A stretch of DNA of 64,000 bases from Alligator mississippiensis. Taxonomy: Eukaryota > Chordata > Crocodylia > Alligatoridae. This document shows positions 1 to 12,437 of this stretch, piece by piece (the stretch's first letter is position 1; every line of letters starts with the position of its first letter). The stretch lies in assembly GCF_030867095.1 (NCBI RefSeq), contig NC_081824.1, positions 148,271,433 through 148,335,432 of the forward strand, read 5' to 3'. Position numbers and translations under genes: made by a program. Below the pieces are notes generated by a model. The model was not told the DNA's origin, made no database searches, and saw only the letters and a list, made by a program, of their open reading frames with translations.

Positions 1-51
1 AAGCTCCCAAACGTTACAAACAATCAAAACCAGGCCCCAAATCCCCTATAG

Positions 52-445
52 CAGGGGACTCCATGGGCTGAATGAGGGTTGCTAGGCTGGCATGTCCTGC
101 ATGTAGGGCTGGACCAGTTGTGTATGCTGCACACAGCATGAAAGGCCAATATGGTTCATGTGCTGCATGTAACATCCCACCACACTGGCCCTGAGCACTG
201 GCTCACATGGCCCAATGCGAACTGGCTTCAAAGCCAGGGCTTGGGCCAGTCTGGCATGGGCACCTCTTGCAGCCCACACCCTGGACTGACCTTCTGGTCT
301 TCATGAAGAAGTCTTGGACCTGGGACAGGTCTGCACACGAGACTGGCTCTGCATGCTGCATGCAGTGCTTAGGGTCAGTCTGAGACCCTCAGGGCAGATC
401 ATAGGGCTCCACGGGCCACTGTGGGCCATATGTTTAACACTCCTG
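52..445. mobile_element. Non-autonomous hAT element with perfect 8-bp target duplication
   Basis: The left end reads CAGGGGACTCC and the right end, in reverse complement, CAGGAGTGTTAAACAT. CCCTATAG flanks it exactly at 44-51 and 446-453. An 8-bp duplication with a CAGGNGT terminus is a hAT hallmark. The interior codes for nothing. Confidence 0.85.
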
Positions 446-839
446 CCCTATAGGAAATAATATTTGTATTGCAGGGGTAACTCAGTGTCTCAGTCATTGT
501 GATTTGTTTGTCAAACCCAAAGCTCCTCAACTACAAGATGCAAGCAATTAGCTGTCTGCTACATTGAGGCACCTCATTCTGGAGAGCTACGTTTATGCAG
601 TAAGAACAAGGATCTTAAGATCCATCTAAACTAATGTCTCTGCTCTGATAAAAGACATGATCAGTTGCTCCAGAGGAGGGTGCAGTAAGCAGTTTCAATA
701 TAATCTGCCTACTCCTAAGGGAAGTTTTCTCTTAGTCCAAAGCATTTAAAACTTGGTTCATATCCCTTCCAAGACTCTTTAAAATACTAATGATCACCAC
801 TCTGGAGATATTTATCCTATTTGAAATCTCTGCGTTTAG

Positions 840-958
840 CTTGTGAATCATGTTTGCACACTTAACCAGTGATAACATTGTATGGCACCCTGCATCACCC
901 CTTGAAAGGATCCCAAGGCATCCCAGAGCACCATGGCTCCCTGGTTGAGAAATATTGG
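840..958. mobile_element. Fragment of the CAGTGGTTCTCAACC hAT family, right end
   Basis: It shares AAAGGATC(C/T)CA..CCCTGGTTGAGAA with the complete element at 20438-20689. The left end is missing or too diverged to see. Confidence 0.5.
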
Positions 959-1260
959 TCTAAGCCATTCTTAAACCTTGCTACAGTCTTCCCTCTTGGG
1001 GTCTTGCAAGAATGAAGTCCATAGCCATTTGAAAGCAATTTTTAGCAATTTAAAATCTGTTTCTTTTCAGTCTCAGCTCATGTTCCCTTGTTCTTGTATT
1101 ATGAGGAAAAGGTGAACTACACTGTCTGCTCTAGCAGCTCTCAATCCTTTGCTATTTTACATATTTCTTCTAGTTTCCTCTTAGCCATTTCTTTTCTATA
1201 GGGCAGTAATACTGTGCTTGTTGCTCTTTTCATGGAAGATTATTTCAGAAACAAACATAT

Positions 1261-2186
1261 TGTGCAGGCCGGGCCCCGATCCCACCTTCGTCGCCATGTA
1301 CGGCGGTGATTCCGATCCTATTCTCGCCACCATGTGTGAGCCGGGGGCGAACCGGGGCAAACTGGACCCGTCTTCGTTGTACACGGGCTGTGGCCAGCAG
1401 CCTGGGCACACAGGGCTGGAGAGAACCGCGGGACGGTTTAGCGCACACGAGTTAGAATTAGCTACGGAGGCGTAATGGTTGATTGAAAAGATTGTTTACT
1501 TACACCCAAAGATGGTATTGGTGTAGGCTGGACAGATTTCCAGGCACAGCTTCCGCTTGGATCCTCACTAGAGGAACACGACAAATCGATTGCTCCCACG
1601 GAGTTTGCTAGGCTCCGCGGGTCTGGTTTGGTTGGGTTCGAAAAGTTTCCCTGGAGTTTGCTAGGCTCCGCGGGGTCCGAAATTACAGGAAAGGGATACG
1701 TCTAGGATTGCGCTCGGCGACGGGGAGAGGCTAGAAGCTAAAGCTCCGTAGGCTCGGTTCTATTGCCTCTATTGCCTGCTTAGGGGAGGCGTGTTGGGTT
1801 CGCGAGGGTCCACAGCGCTTAGAGATGTTCACACAGAATCTCTCTCGTCCTCCCTCCTCCGACTTGGGCGGAAACTACCCAAGCCTTTTGTACGGCTAGC
1901 AAGCCAATCGCTAGCCGCCACGTGTGCCTACATTAGGAATGGGCCAATGATGTGGCGTAAATCCTAATACAAATGGCGGGAACTTCTTTACAATGTGTAT
2001 CACTACGATGCAAAAGAGATGCACACTGTAAAGAAGCTGTAATCTGGCAGGAAATCCCCCGTTGCACCAGGGTTCTCTCTTGCAGCAGAGAACTCTACCG
2101 TGCAAAGAAAGCGACAAATTGGCGGGAAATAATTTAGCAGTGCCAAAGCACACACAAACAAAAAATCACAACTTTGGGTTGTGACA
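1261..2186. mobile_element. Solo LTR of an endogenous retrovirus, copy 1
   Basis: It is a 926-base TG..CA element, starting TGTGCAGGCCGGGCC and ending TTGGGTTGTGACA, flanked by the exact 5-bp duplication CATAT (1256-1260 and 2187-2191). The sequence is CpG-rich against an AT-rich intron and has no internal retroviral genes, so it is a solo LTR. It aligns along its length to 30657-31627 in the same orientation. Two CCAAT boxes read better on the - strand (about 1895-1945), but the transcriptional strand is not settled. Confidence 0.85.
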
Positions 2187-3017
2187 CATATTTATACTGA
2201 AACAATCATGTTGAGAGTGAATTTCATGTGCTAAAAATGGCCTGGTTTGTTCTATTATAAATGTAAGTGTCCTTAGCATCAAAGATTTGATTTATTAATA
2301 GAGATTAGCTCTAGGTTTGAACAAGTAATGCTCTCCATTAATATAATATTAATGCATAGATTTTATTTAATTGGGTTAAAAGATAATACCCCTCTCCACC
2401 CAAGTGCTTTATTTTCTAAAATAGGGCTTCACTTTGCTCTTTTTCACCTGCTTGCCTTACTCACAAGAGCAACCCCCGCATGAGTTGCAGACAAGCAGGG
2501 TTTGATCTATGGCTATGATTAGATTGTGAGCAGAGTTCATGTTAAAACTTTAACCTGAGAAGAAGCAAAAGGGGTAAGAGACAGGAGATGGTACTTGCAA
2601 CTTAATTGGGAAGAAAAAGGCTATATTTAGAAAGTGTTGCAGAACTGCCCCTGTAGCCTGCTTGGAGGCAGTTAGCACTTCGGAATCTTTAAAGTTAAAG
2701 TTGTTCTCATTGGCTAGGGACAGACATTCAAAAAGCCTGAACCTGAATTGATTCAATCTTTTGCATGTTCGTTTAACCTGGCTAGGCAGAACCAGTTTGT
2801 AACTGTACAGACATCCCCTCTGAACTGAGGAAATGCAGGCACATGCCTGCAGCGGCTTGGGCTAGAACCTGAGGGGTGGGAGGGGGGGATACTAGAGCAG
2901 CCCTCGCTTCCCTTCTACAGAGCTGAGTGGGGGGACATGGCCAGACCCCGGCAAGACACTCTGATTAGGGAGAAGTTGCCCCCCCCCGCTTGCTGCTTCT
3001 CTGACCAGTGACGGAGC

Positions 3018-3074
3018 CAGCAGGGAGTTACACAGCATTTACATACACAGCAGGGAATTACACAGCATTTATCA
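3018..3074. repeat. Two-copy tandem duplication, about 30 bp
   Basis: AGCAGGGAGTTACACAGCAT and AGCAGGGAATTACACAGCAT follow one another with about 30-base spacing. Confidence 0.7.
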
Positions 3075-4089
3075 GCCCATCAGCCAAACAAAAACCTCTC
3101 ACATTAGTTCAAGCTCTTCTTAAACAACTTTTTCCAAGGAAGGAATGGAGGGTCATTACCAGCTACCCATTGATTAGCTCCAAAAAGCCCTAAGTGGACA
3201 CTGTACTGTCTGCCTTTGTCCTGTCAGCCTTACACAGACACTTCTCAGCATTAGCTAGCATACCACATGCAGGGTATGTCCACTTGCTTGAACAGTGCAT
3301 GGTGAGGAGGGGTGGGGGTCAGGGGGAAGCCAGGCAGATCCTGCAGTGCCTGCAAATCTCTGCCCAAGCTCCAGCCAGAGAGCAGAGGGGCAAGGCAAGC
3401 TCAGTTCTCTGGAGCAGAGCCCCACCCAAGGCTACAAAGCATCTGGGATGCTGGGGGACTCTGGTTTGAGTTAACCAGGAAGGATTATTTTCAACCTACA
3501 AGTAACTGATCCTAACATCATCATTTTGCTTTGGTGCTTTTATCACTTGTGTTTGGCTTTAGCTCTGGCATGGAAGGGAGAGGACTCCTCCCATAGTTTC
3601 ATATTCCCCGCCTGTCACTAGCTCACCCAATTGCTTCCCTGCATCCTCTCCTACAAAAAAGTCAGAAAAAAAATGGTTCTGTTTCTGGACCCTTTTGCAC
3701 CCTCAGTAGATGGGGGGGAAATTGGGATAAGAGCAGCCAATGCATAGAATGTGGGAGAGTAGAAGAGGCCAAGACAGGGCTGCCACCCAGGACTGTAAGC
3801 AAACAGTGTGCAGACAGCTGAGTGAATGGAAACCCCAGTGCCTGAAAAAGGGCTGCTTGAGAATAACTGCTGAATGTCCACAGTGGTTTTAACAACAGCC
3901 TGATGTTCCTTCAATCTGACATTCTGTCAGGTGTCATGTCATAGATATACTAGCCTCTGCCTAAAGGTACAGTCAGCAGCTGATCGTGTGCCAGCAAAGC
4001 AGTCAAATAGGATTTTATAAATGTAGTTCTCTTTAATCACAATATGTATTGTTTGAATTCCTTAAAGAAAACTCCCTTGTGCTTTTCAG

Positions 4090-4354
4090 CTAATGTGAAG
4101 AAAGCTTGCCAACTGAAAGAGCCCCAGGAGTTCTGGACTGATTCCAGCACAAAGATTTTGGTGCCTATGATGTCAGTAACTGGATTGTTTCAGTACAAAA
4201 GAGATGCCAGAAAGCATTTTTCCATCACCACAATCCCCCTTACCAAGAATGCGCTACTGGTCTTGGTACAGCCTATCAATGGCAATGACCTGAACACAAT
4301 AGAGTCCGAAATTTCTTTGCAATCCTCCGATTGGCTGCAAGACCTGTCACCAAG
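4090..4354 (+). CDS. AGT: AGT coding exon (third of five in mammals)
   Basis: The acceptor is a pyrimidine tract ending TTTTCAG before 4090 and the donor is AAG/GTACAT after 4354. The exon starts with two bases of a split codon and ends with two bases of an Arg codon. It encodes the serpin segment with EPQEFW and ends in LSPR. A serine/threonine-rich stretch around KHFSITTIPLTKNALLVL corresponds to the NFSVTQVPFTESACLLL region of human AGT, as recalled. Confidence 0.93.
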
Positions 4355-6665
4355 GTACATTTTAAATATACATGCAATCTCTAACAAAAGTTACTAACAG
4401 AACAACTTAATGGTTCATGCTAGCCCAACTCCTAATAGCTGGAGCAAAGTATAACACTCCTTCCAGAACACCCATGCAGCCCAGCTATTTTCTCAGTACC
4501 CAGGCACCAAGGAGGTTTCTTCCCACCTACAAAAGGGTGGTCAGGTCACATGTCTATAAGCATGATGAAAACAAATAGTTGTCTGTCCTAGCTAGTGAAA
4601 GCGCAGGAGCTTTTGAGTCATTATTTTTCTTCAACTTTGTGTTGTCTTTTCCATTTATTTGTAACTAAGCTTATTGGAACCAGGATTTCAACCCAGAAGT
4701 AGATGGGAGTTTGAATTGAGCAGGACCAGAATTTCATCCCAAGTATTTGCCTTAAAAGGAAGAAACAAAACATTTTATATAAAGCAGTAATCCATCAAGA
4801 TGAGTTACTCATTCCTAATCTCATGACTAAAAATGCTTCACTGGATTAGGGCCATGCTGTCCTCTTTTCTCAATCATGACATAGAATGAATTACAACATG
4901 CATTAATTATTGGCCTGTTACACCTGATAACTGCATTATACCTCTGCTTGAGCCTCACCATCTGTAAGACCCATGGGCACCTTATGGGTGGAGAAGGGGG
5001 ACTTCCTCAGAGAGACTGGGGAATAAGTCATTCATATTGTTCCTTCTTTATGTATATTTTCTACAGACAAATTAAATTATCCTTGCCACAGTTAACATTA
5101 GAGAGCACATATGACCTTCAGGAACTTCTTGTGAACATGAATTTGTCTACGCTGTTGGGGAAGGAGGCAGATCTCAGTAAAATAAGCAATGCTAACCCCA
5201 CAGTTGGAAAGGTACAGTATGCATTATCAGTATTTTTTAGAGTCATTCTTTTCAGCATATATCTTTTTCAATTAAATATAACTAAATCAACTAAATGCCA
5301 GTGGTGTGGGACAGATGGCCACTGAACTGAAAAGGAGTGAACAGTCTGCTAATGGGAAGCTGCAAATATAACTGCTATTATCTAATCACCTCAGTGTCAC
5401 AAAAATCCAATTTGAGGTTTCATTGTATTAGGTTTTGTACAACTACATAAGATGACATGATCCTTATCAATTACAAGTCAGTCAAAGTTTGTCCAGAAAC
5501 AGAGATATGATTGGCCACGTTTAGCCTGCTGTGTACAGTTCAAAGAGTAAACCCTGCAGTGCTGCACGGGGGCTGTCCAGGGCCCTCTCTGAACGCTTTG
5601 GAACTCATAGCCAGGAACTGCACTACCTTTCTAGGGGTACATTGGAGTAAATTATCTGAAATCTGCAACTGAAAGCACTCTGTTGTCAAGAAAGCAACTG
5701 CATATAGAATTGGGATGAAAGGGATTTTACGCTTTCTTCCATCTGTGGTTATCAGACATGCTCTTTTTTGAAGTAGCATTAATGCGATTCAAAGCACTGT
5801 ATGAAAACTCAGTCCATCACTGACCAATGTCCGAACATATATCTGTCTATATATGATATTAATCTGTCTGATGTACGTCTTTTTTAGTTAGTTTATAAAG
5901 GTGTATATTTACCCAGCTTTCTGAGTGATTTCAGACTAACACGGCTAACTACTGGTGCTTCTAACAGACAGTGGTCGACTGGTATGTTACTAATGCCTTT
6001 TCTTTGAATCCTGTAAGATTTTACTCTTTGGATGTTAATATCCAAATAACTAAGGCTTTAGAATGGGATAATTGCCAAAGCTGAAAAAAGGTCATTGAGC
6101 AATGGAGGGAAAGTGTTTGCAGTTTAAGGCAGATTTTATTGCCCCAGGAGTGTCAATAATGATTTTTACCTATGTATCAATCCTCTACCCAAAAAACAGG
6201 TCAATTCTACCCTCATAAAGTCTATAGAAGTTCTGCCATTGGCTCCAACATGGCCAGGATTTTATCCACAGTCAAGCTTTGACTAGATGAGGCTGTCTAA
6301 GTCTTTTATGTCAGATACTCTCAGGCCTTCCACAAACATTGGTAAACTGCATCTTCTGGTGTAGTTACTACTTACCTCTAATTCACTAGCTACTTCATTT
6401 GTTGTTTCTTCATTTATGCTAGTTTTCATTTATCACCTCATATGGAGACTCCAGACTCACTTATGCATTTGCTTTTCAGGTTATAAATAAGGCCTTTTTC
6501 AAACTGAACCTAGTAGATGAGGTGGAAGACCCTTCAGAACAAAATGAAGATGTGGTGCCCATGGAAGTTACATTGAACAACCCATTCCTATTGGCCATTT
6601 ATGAGGAGAATTCAAAGGCAATGCTTTTCCTTGGTAGAGTAGCAAACCCACTGAATGGTGTTTAA
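4090..6665 (+). CDS. AGT: Angiotensinogen (SERPINA8), last three coding exons; 5' part outside window
   Basis: Angiotensinogen is a secreted non-inhibitory serpin whose N-terminal decapeptide is released by renin as angiotensin I. Three coding exons join in phase: 4090-4354, 5067-5211 and 6480-6665, giving about 197 residues up to TAA at 6663-6665. Visible family marks are EPQEFW near the start, a LSPR that ends the first exon, LESTYDLQELL in the second, and a C-terminal serpin signature ending FLGRVANPL, matching the FLGRVANPL end I recall for human angiotensinogen. Splice sites are CAG/C and AAG/GTACAT, CAG/A and AAG/GTACAG, and CAG/G. The exon for the signal peptide and angiotensin peptide should lie before base 1; nothing like it is seen in 1-4089. 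COG2 follows tail to tail, as in other amniotes, which supports orthology. The frame is open throughout, so the gene looks functional. Confidence 0.95.
4355..5066 (+). other. AGT: AGT intron between 4354 and 5067
   Basis: It is a 712-base GT..AG intron of AT-rich sequence. I see no repeat or RNA gene. Confidence 0.85.
5067..5211 (+). CDS. AGT: AGT coding exon (fourth)
   Basis: The acceptor is TTTTCTACAG and the donor is AAG/GTACAG. The exon completes the Arg codon from the preceding exon and ends in phase 0, 145 bases in all. It encodes LPQLTLESTYDLQELL and ends NPTVGK, the serpin region just before the hinge and reactive loop. Confidence 0.93.
5212..6479 (+). other. AGT: AGT last intron
   Basis: It is a 1268-base GT..AG intron. 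A minus-strand fragment of the TAGCCGTGTTGGTCT repeat lies at about 5922-5965; nothing else is recognised. Confidence 0.85.
5922..5965 (-). repeat. Fragment of the TAGCCGTGTTGGTCT interspersed repeat
   Basis: Reverse complement contains TTAGCCGTGTTAGTCTGA, matching the head of the copy at 28951. Family name is not recognised. Confidence 0.5.
6480..6665 (+). CDS. AGT: AGT terminal coding exon with stop
   Basis: The acceptor is GCTTTTCAG. The 62 codons, including TAA, encode the reactive-loop region and the C-terminal serpin signature ending FLGRVANPLNGV. The loop segment is rich in Asp and Glu (VDEVEDPSEQNED), unlike the small-residue hinge of inhibitory serpins, consistent with a non-inhibitory angiotensinogen. 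Confidence 0.94.
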   Translation, partial: VINKAFFKLNLVDEVEDPSEQNEDVVPMEVTLNNPFLLAIYEENSKAMLFLGRVANPLNGV

Positions 6666-6776
6666 ATGCAAGGGAGGGGGAAATGGAAAGTTTGTAGATA
6701 AGCAAAGCATCCCACATTTCCAACCTCCAATTCATCTGCTGCTAGAATCCTCTTGAGCTTGTGTAGTTAGCTTTGA

Positions 6777-6782
6777 AATAAA
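6777..6782 (+). terminator. AGT: Probable AGT poly(A) signal AATAAA
   Basis: The first canonical AATAAA lies 112 bases after the AGT stop, implying a short 3' UTR of about 130-140 bases. Further AATAAA copies near 7790 and 7964 could serve longer transcripts. Confidence 0.55.
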
Positions 6783-9710
6783 GCAAATGGTACTCACAGT
6801 ACAACTTTTCACAAGGTACAAGGTTATTACTAGCATCTTATTGTTTTTCTTCCAATCAGACACACATTTAATAGGAGAAAAAGTTCTTTTTATCCACTGC
6901 AAACATGGTTATGGCAGCATGAATAGCTACATTAAAGACTGCAATTTTAGGAAATTGATGGCTCAACGTAATTGGTGTTCAGTGAAGAGAGTTATCTTCA
7001 ACCCTTTAATAGATTTTGAAAGGTTGGTGAGATTTGAGAGGCTTACTTGTGCTGCACAAGAAGTATTGAACAAAATCAGGACTTACAAGGATTTCAGGTT
7101 AGATCAGCAGTATTTTTCCCTTAAATTGCTGCTCATAGTACATGGCATTGGTTTTGGTCATACCACTTCTACCAGTTTTACCTTCAGATAGAATGAGCAT
7201 GCTTTGGGAAGCTTTAAAATAAAGGGTTTTGTTTTGGGTAAGGAAATGAAAGTGGAATATAGTCTTACAACCCATTGGTATTCCTTTCTTTTTAATTATG
7301 TTCCACTGAAATCCTTCTTTAGACATAGATTAAGAGCTATTTATTTTGGATTTAATGGAAAAGATGATTATGTAGGGTCCAGATCTATAAGTCTTGACTT
7401 TCATTGAGTAGTTTAAGCTCAATTAAGTAGCCCCTTTGGAAGTAATTTGGGCTACTGGTGTAAGTACCAGTTGGGGGGAGGGAGCGAAAGGGAGACAGGG
7501 AATGACCCATCAGGTTCATATGGTCCAATCTATTTCTTACTATAATCAGAGGAGTGTGCTAGTTGTTTCTAATCAGAGTTTCTCAGGCTCTTGCACTGAA
7601 CACCTATGGAGGCAAGAACTATGGGTATATCCATGGTCCAGTGGAAGTGCATGGAAGCTTTGCCGCTAATTGCAGTCGAGTCAGGGTTTTCTCTTGCAGA
7701 CAACTGTGAAGACAAAAGCACGTGGGCAACTGATGGTACTATACAAACAGTAAAATACTACAGAACGTAACCTTTTGTGTGTCCTAATGAATAAAAATAA
7801 TACAGCCAAACCTGGAAATACTATTCATGGCTTTTGAAATCACAGCTATATATTTATTTGATTCTGCTGCACATAGTCCAGACACCATAACATTCAAATA
7901 TTGTGTTTGCATTGTATACAGAAGCAAATCTTATTGTAAATATGCAAAGTAGGAAAAAAAATTAAATAAAACATTTACAAACTGCTTTCTCAGTACTATA
8001 GTTGAAGAGCTTATGCACAATATAAAACTAAATCCCTTAATTCATACAGCAGGTCATAAGAAGTGGGAAAGGCACACTTTAAAGCACAAGCTGTAAATTA
8101 GCACACATTAGAAACCTAGCTATAATTGTCAGCTTAAACACAGGCAATTTCCAAAAATGTTCAGTAATGTGTTATTTATTAGGGGGGGAAAACCCTAATC
8201 CTATCCTTTAAATGAGGTGCAGGGCTGCATCAGGTGACAGCCAGAAATTTTAGCCCACAAATGACTTAATTTTTCTTGGGAGGAATGAGATATGTATATG
8301 TGGGGAAAGGAGAGAGGAGGATAATGCATTCAGAAAATTGAACTCTCCCAGCTATGCTGCTAGGGAGTTCTGTGATAGAAACAGCAATAATAGTACTCAG
8401 GAAATTGTACACGGTTGGGTGAACCCCTGCTCTGCCCTTGCATGACGAGGGAAAAAACACCTAGCCCTCCAGGAGCTACATGGAGCAGTCACAGGGAGGG
8501 AAGGAAAAAGGAGCATGCAGAGGAAAGGAAAGATGTACTGAGAGAGGCAAGGGAGTTAATGAAAACTGGGAATGGACAAATGCTGGCTCAAGTACTGCAA
8601 GAATGAAAGAGGTTTTAAAGAACCAGGAGACACTAAATAAAATCCATCTTCCTCAGCTTGGCTCCCAGTGCCTGTTACATTTTGAACTCGATTTTATATG
8701 CCTTCTTCCTAGAAATCCAGTAAAACCATAGCAGAGAAACATGAATTCTTTTCTGGCTCAGGCACCAATAGGACTGGGTGCCAGCTGCACAGTCTTTAGT
8801 ACCGGTGATGATGCTCAAGCCAGCAGAAGCCAAGATTGATTTTCATGCTCATGGGTGAATTTGCAGAGCTGGCAATTAGAAGAAGATATTGTCTTTTTAC
8901 TCCTATGCTGGAATGTATTTGTGCAGGAGTCACTGAGTGAATGATTGGGGGCACCCTATGGTACTCTACATTATGCAACTGCACGGCATGCCACATAAGC
9001 ACACCATTAATAACGTCAGCCATTTATCAAAAAAAACCCCAAACCCCCCAAAAATCCAAAACCCCCAAAACACTAGCACTTTATTAATAGGGGAGTAATA
9101 TAAAAACTTAAGCCCCCTTGTAAACACATTCTTTCCACAAGCTCCTGTTCACTTACCCAGACTCAGACATTACCACATTATCTCCAACTTAGTAACTGCT
9201 TATAAACCTTGTTTTTTTTCCCTATTACATTCCTCAGCTTTTTCTTATTAGTACAATAATGCCCTTCTTTGTGCACATTCCAAAAATTCCATGTTTAATT
9301 AATACAGTGGTTTCGCTGGGGAGGTCTATGGCTTACCAATAGTCCACAGAATGACACGTAGGAAACCGTGCACTGGCAGCTAACACATTTGGAAAAGAAG
9401 GGTCTACTGTTCTTTTTAACAGGATTTCACAGAGTGAAGTACTTAAGCTCTGAGCTAATTGAAAAATGTAGTACAGAAATGCAGTTATAAGCTATTTGCT
9501 TTTTAAAACAAGACCATCTTTGCTAGTGTTTTCACACCTTTAGAAATATAATTATTGATGGAAGAAGAGAATTGGGGGAAGAAAGAAGCACAGAAAAGCA
9601 TACCACACTAATCTGTAGCATCTTCTTTTGGAGATTAGATGAAACTAGAGAGCCTGACCAACCTTTATGAAACACTGTAAAAAACTTCCTCTTCTAAAAA
9701 ACCTTTCTTC

Positions 9711-10584
9711 TAGGCCTGTGTGAATAGGGAATATTCGATTTGGATTCAGCCGATTTGGAGGACAGTGATTCGATTTGGTGATTTGAATCACTGTCCCCAT
9801 TCCATTTGGCTGAATTGGCTTTGAAAGATTCAGCACCGATTCGGAGAGATTCAGTGATTCGGATCGGCCAGGGAGAGGCAGGCACAGCTGGGTGGCTTCA
9901 GGTTCTTCCGCAGCTTCTCCGGCTGTGCCTGCCTCTCCCTGGGTTGGGGGAGTGGCAGGAGAAGCCCCCATGGCTGCCCTACCTAGCCCCATCCCCTGCC
10001 CAGCCCCCCAACACTTAAAAAAATAAATAAATAAATAAAAAGGCTCCACACTCACCAGCTGCAGCAGTGGCGATTGGGGCCTCTTGGCGCTTGTGGCACA
10101 GCCCCCCTGTACAGTGTGGGGCAGTGGGGATCACCCCCCGTGTCTAGCACCTGCGCAGCAGCTGTCTCATGGCACAGATGCAGTGTGGCTTGACAGGGTG
10201 CTGTGCACTGTCTGGGAGTTTGGCCCGTGGGGCTGAGCGCTGCCCGGCTCTGGGCGACTGCTCCAGCTAGTGAGTGTGAGGTTTTTTGTTTTTTTGGGGT
10301 TTTGTTTTGTTTTTTAAGTGCTGGGAGGCCGAGGCCAGGCAGGGCAGCCATGGGGGCTTCACCCGCAGTTCCCCCAGCCCGGGGAGAGGCAGACACAGCT
10401 GGAGGAGCTGTGGGAGAAACTGTAGCCGCCTGGCTGTGTCTGCCTCTCCCTGGCTGATCTGAACCTCCAAATCTTTTCCGAACCAATTCAGAGCTTTAAA
10501 GAGTCTCCCGATTCAATTCGGAGATCTGGCCCGATTTGGAGGCCAAATCTCCAAATCCGAATTGAATCGGTGACCACAGCCCTA
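9711..10584. mobile_element. Non-autonomous hAT element with internal hairpins
   Basis: Ends are TAGGCCTGTGTGAA and, in reverse complement, TAGGGCTGTGGTCAC. The target duplication is CTTTCTTC (9703-9710) and CTTTCTAC (10585-10592), 7 of 8 matching. Inside are two GC-rich inverted repeats built on GGGAGAGGCAG..CTGCCTCTCCC at about 9874-9950 and 10381-10451, plus an (AAAT)n tract at about 10018-10038. Confidence 0.8.
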
Positions 10585-11358
10585 CTTTCTACCACCACAC
10601 AAATGCCATTTATAGCGACCTCTTTCTCTGTCCCCTCCCTACAAAATATATTGTATCCCAAGCAAAAATTTCTGTAATCAAAAAAGAACACAGGAAACTC
10701 CACAACAAAAAGTCCACTAAGGCTTTTAAAACTACCAATTATTTAACTCAGAAGATGCTTACAAACCCTACAATAGGGCAAGAAGCAAGCATAGTCTGGA
10801 TCCCTTATAACTGCACATGGTCTCGGGGGGGGGGGGGGGAAGATTTGAAAGGAATTGTAAATTGAAATTGTAATTTGAAAGGAATTGAAGTTTTGAAAGG
10901 AATAGTAAATAGCCTACAGTATTTGGAAACTGTTCTGCTAAACCTGCTTTCAAAGAGGAGGCCATTTCATGTCTCAGCTGTCCCATGTTAAGATGACATC
11001 TTATGGAGAAGTTCTGTAAATTTCTTCTGGTTTCACCATAAGATAATGGAATGTCATTCTTCAATCAAAAAGAGAACAGATAATAAAAATGTAGACAACA
11101 ACATTGCATAATATTCCTATGGCTGCTGTTTACCCTATGTTATGCTGGTCTTTGGTAGAAAAAGAGCTAAATTGAATTTTGTAAGTGTAGCAGCTTGAGG
11201 TTATAGAAATCAAGGTTTGGCAAAGCAAAGCAAAAAGCCACAAGGTACCAGTCTCACCTTACTATTCCCTTTATAGATTATTCCAGCCTCCCTGATTTTG
11301 GAAGATGTAGAGAAACAAACTAAAATACTCCTCCATCAGCACTCAGTAGCGCACACAT

Positions 11359-11630
11359 AGGGTGACCACAAGGAAATCTGGGACACCCAGGACACTGCAT
11401 CCCCCCCACCCCACTCGGTGGCACTGCTGCAGACAGTGACAGAGGTTGGCAGGCAGAGGCATAGGTGCAGTCTGGTTGGGAGGTGGAGCTGCCTGGTGCA
11501 CCATGAGGCTCCACCTCTCTGCCAACCTGCACCCCTGTGATTGTGGGACTCATAATTTTTTGCCAGCCAACTAGGACTGGCCTTCAAAATCCGAGACTGT
11601 CCTGGGCAAACCAGGATGCACGTTCACCCT
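11359..11630. mobile_element. Non-autonomous DNA transposon, AGGGTGACC terminus
   Basis: Left end AGGGTGACCAC and right end GTTCACCCT are inverted. ACACAT flanks both sides (11353-11358 and 11631-11636). Likely hAT-type, though the longer 8-bp duplication is not preserved. Confidence 0.65.
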
Positions 11631-12415
11631 ACACATACAGGCTTTGGGATTCACTATTCCTTCAGTAATATAGTTGGAAGATTTAAATCCATATAAATCC
11701 TCACAGAAAAATATTAGCGGGATGAACCACGAGCTTGTGGCAGAGATCACCTACGGTTCTAAACTATTTGAACTCTGGCAAGTGGCTTAACTTCTGTACC
11801 CATCATTATGTCTGTAAACTGAGATAACTTTCTCAACTTCGTAAAGTGCTATAATATGATCATCAGATGGGTGGTGCTATACAATTAACAAAAGCCAACT
11901 TCTGCTTGGTTATACATATGCAACTCCAAAACGAATTCAACACATTACAAGCTAGAATAACAATATAATAGTGCAACAGCTGGAAAACTATCATTTTAAG
12001 AGTTAAATTTTATGAAGAGTCACCAAGATCATTTAATCTTACTGAATTCAATGTACTATAATCAGGAAATCATACTTCTAGCTAACACACATGGCCACTC
12101 TCACGGCACTAAGGTGACAATTGCTCAATTTTTGGAAGATTTGCAGACTGCAATTTAAATGGCAATCAGAGGATAGTAGACACACAAGACTGTCCACTAT
12201 TTCACTGGCATTGAGATGATAATATTTTAATCCAGGTCCTATCAAGTTTCATTTTAAAAAGTGTTTGCAGGGGAATAGCACAAGCCATTACAACTGCCAA
12301 AATAAACCAGCATATTCTTTTGTTCTTTTAGAGTGTTGTGCACTGTATTTCAAACTCAGTGGGAAGCTGACAGTTATAACTGGGGAATGGAAAAATTAAA
12401 GTGATATTTTATTTA

Positions 12416-12437
12416 AAACAAACAAACAAACAAACCC
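12416..12437. repeat. (AAAC)n microsatellite
   Basis: Five or so AAAC units follow an AAAACA tract. Confidence 0.8.

Larger units (their letters stand above)
1..4089 (+). other. AGT: AGT intron sequence (part)
   Basis: It contains a hAT element (52-445), a hAT-type 3' fragment (about 840-958), a solo LTR (1261-2186) and a 30-base tandem duplication (3018-3074). The remainder is AT-rich unique sequence with nothing else recognised. Confidence 0.7.

Noticed and set aside
1..4089. Search for the AGT exon with the signal peptide and angiotensin peptide
   Set aside because: No matching open frame exists here, so that exon must lie left of the window.
6787..7191. 134-codon + strand open frame after AGT
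   Set aside because: It is AT-rich, begins just past the AGT poly(A) signal and shows no domain or splice context.
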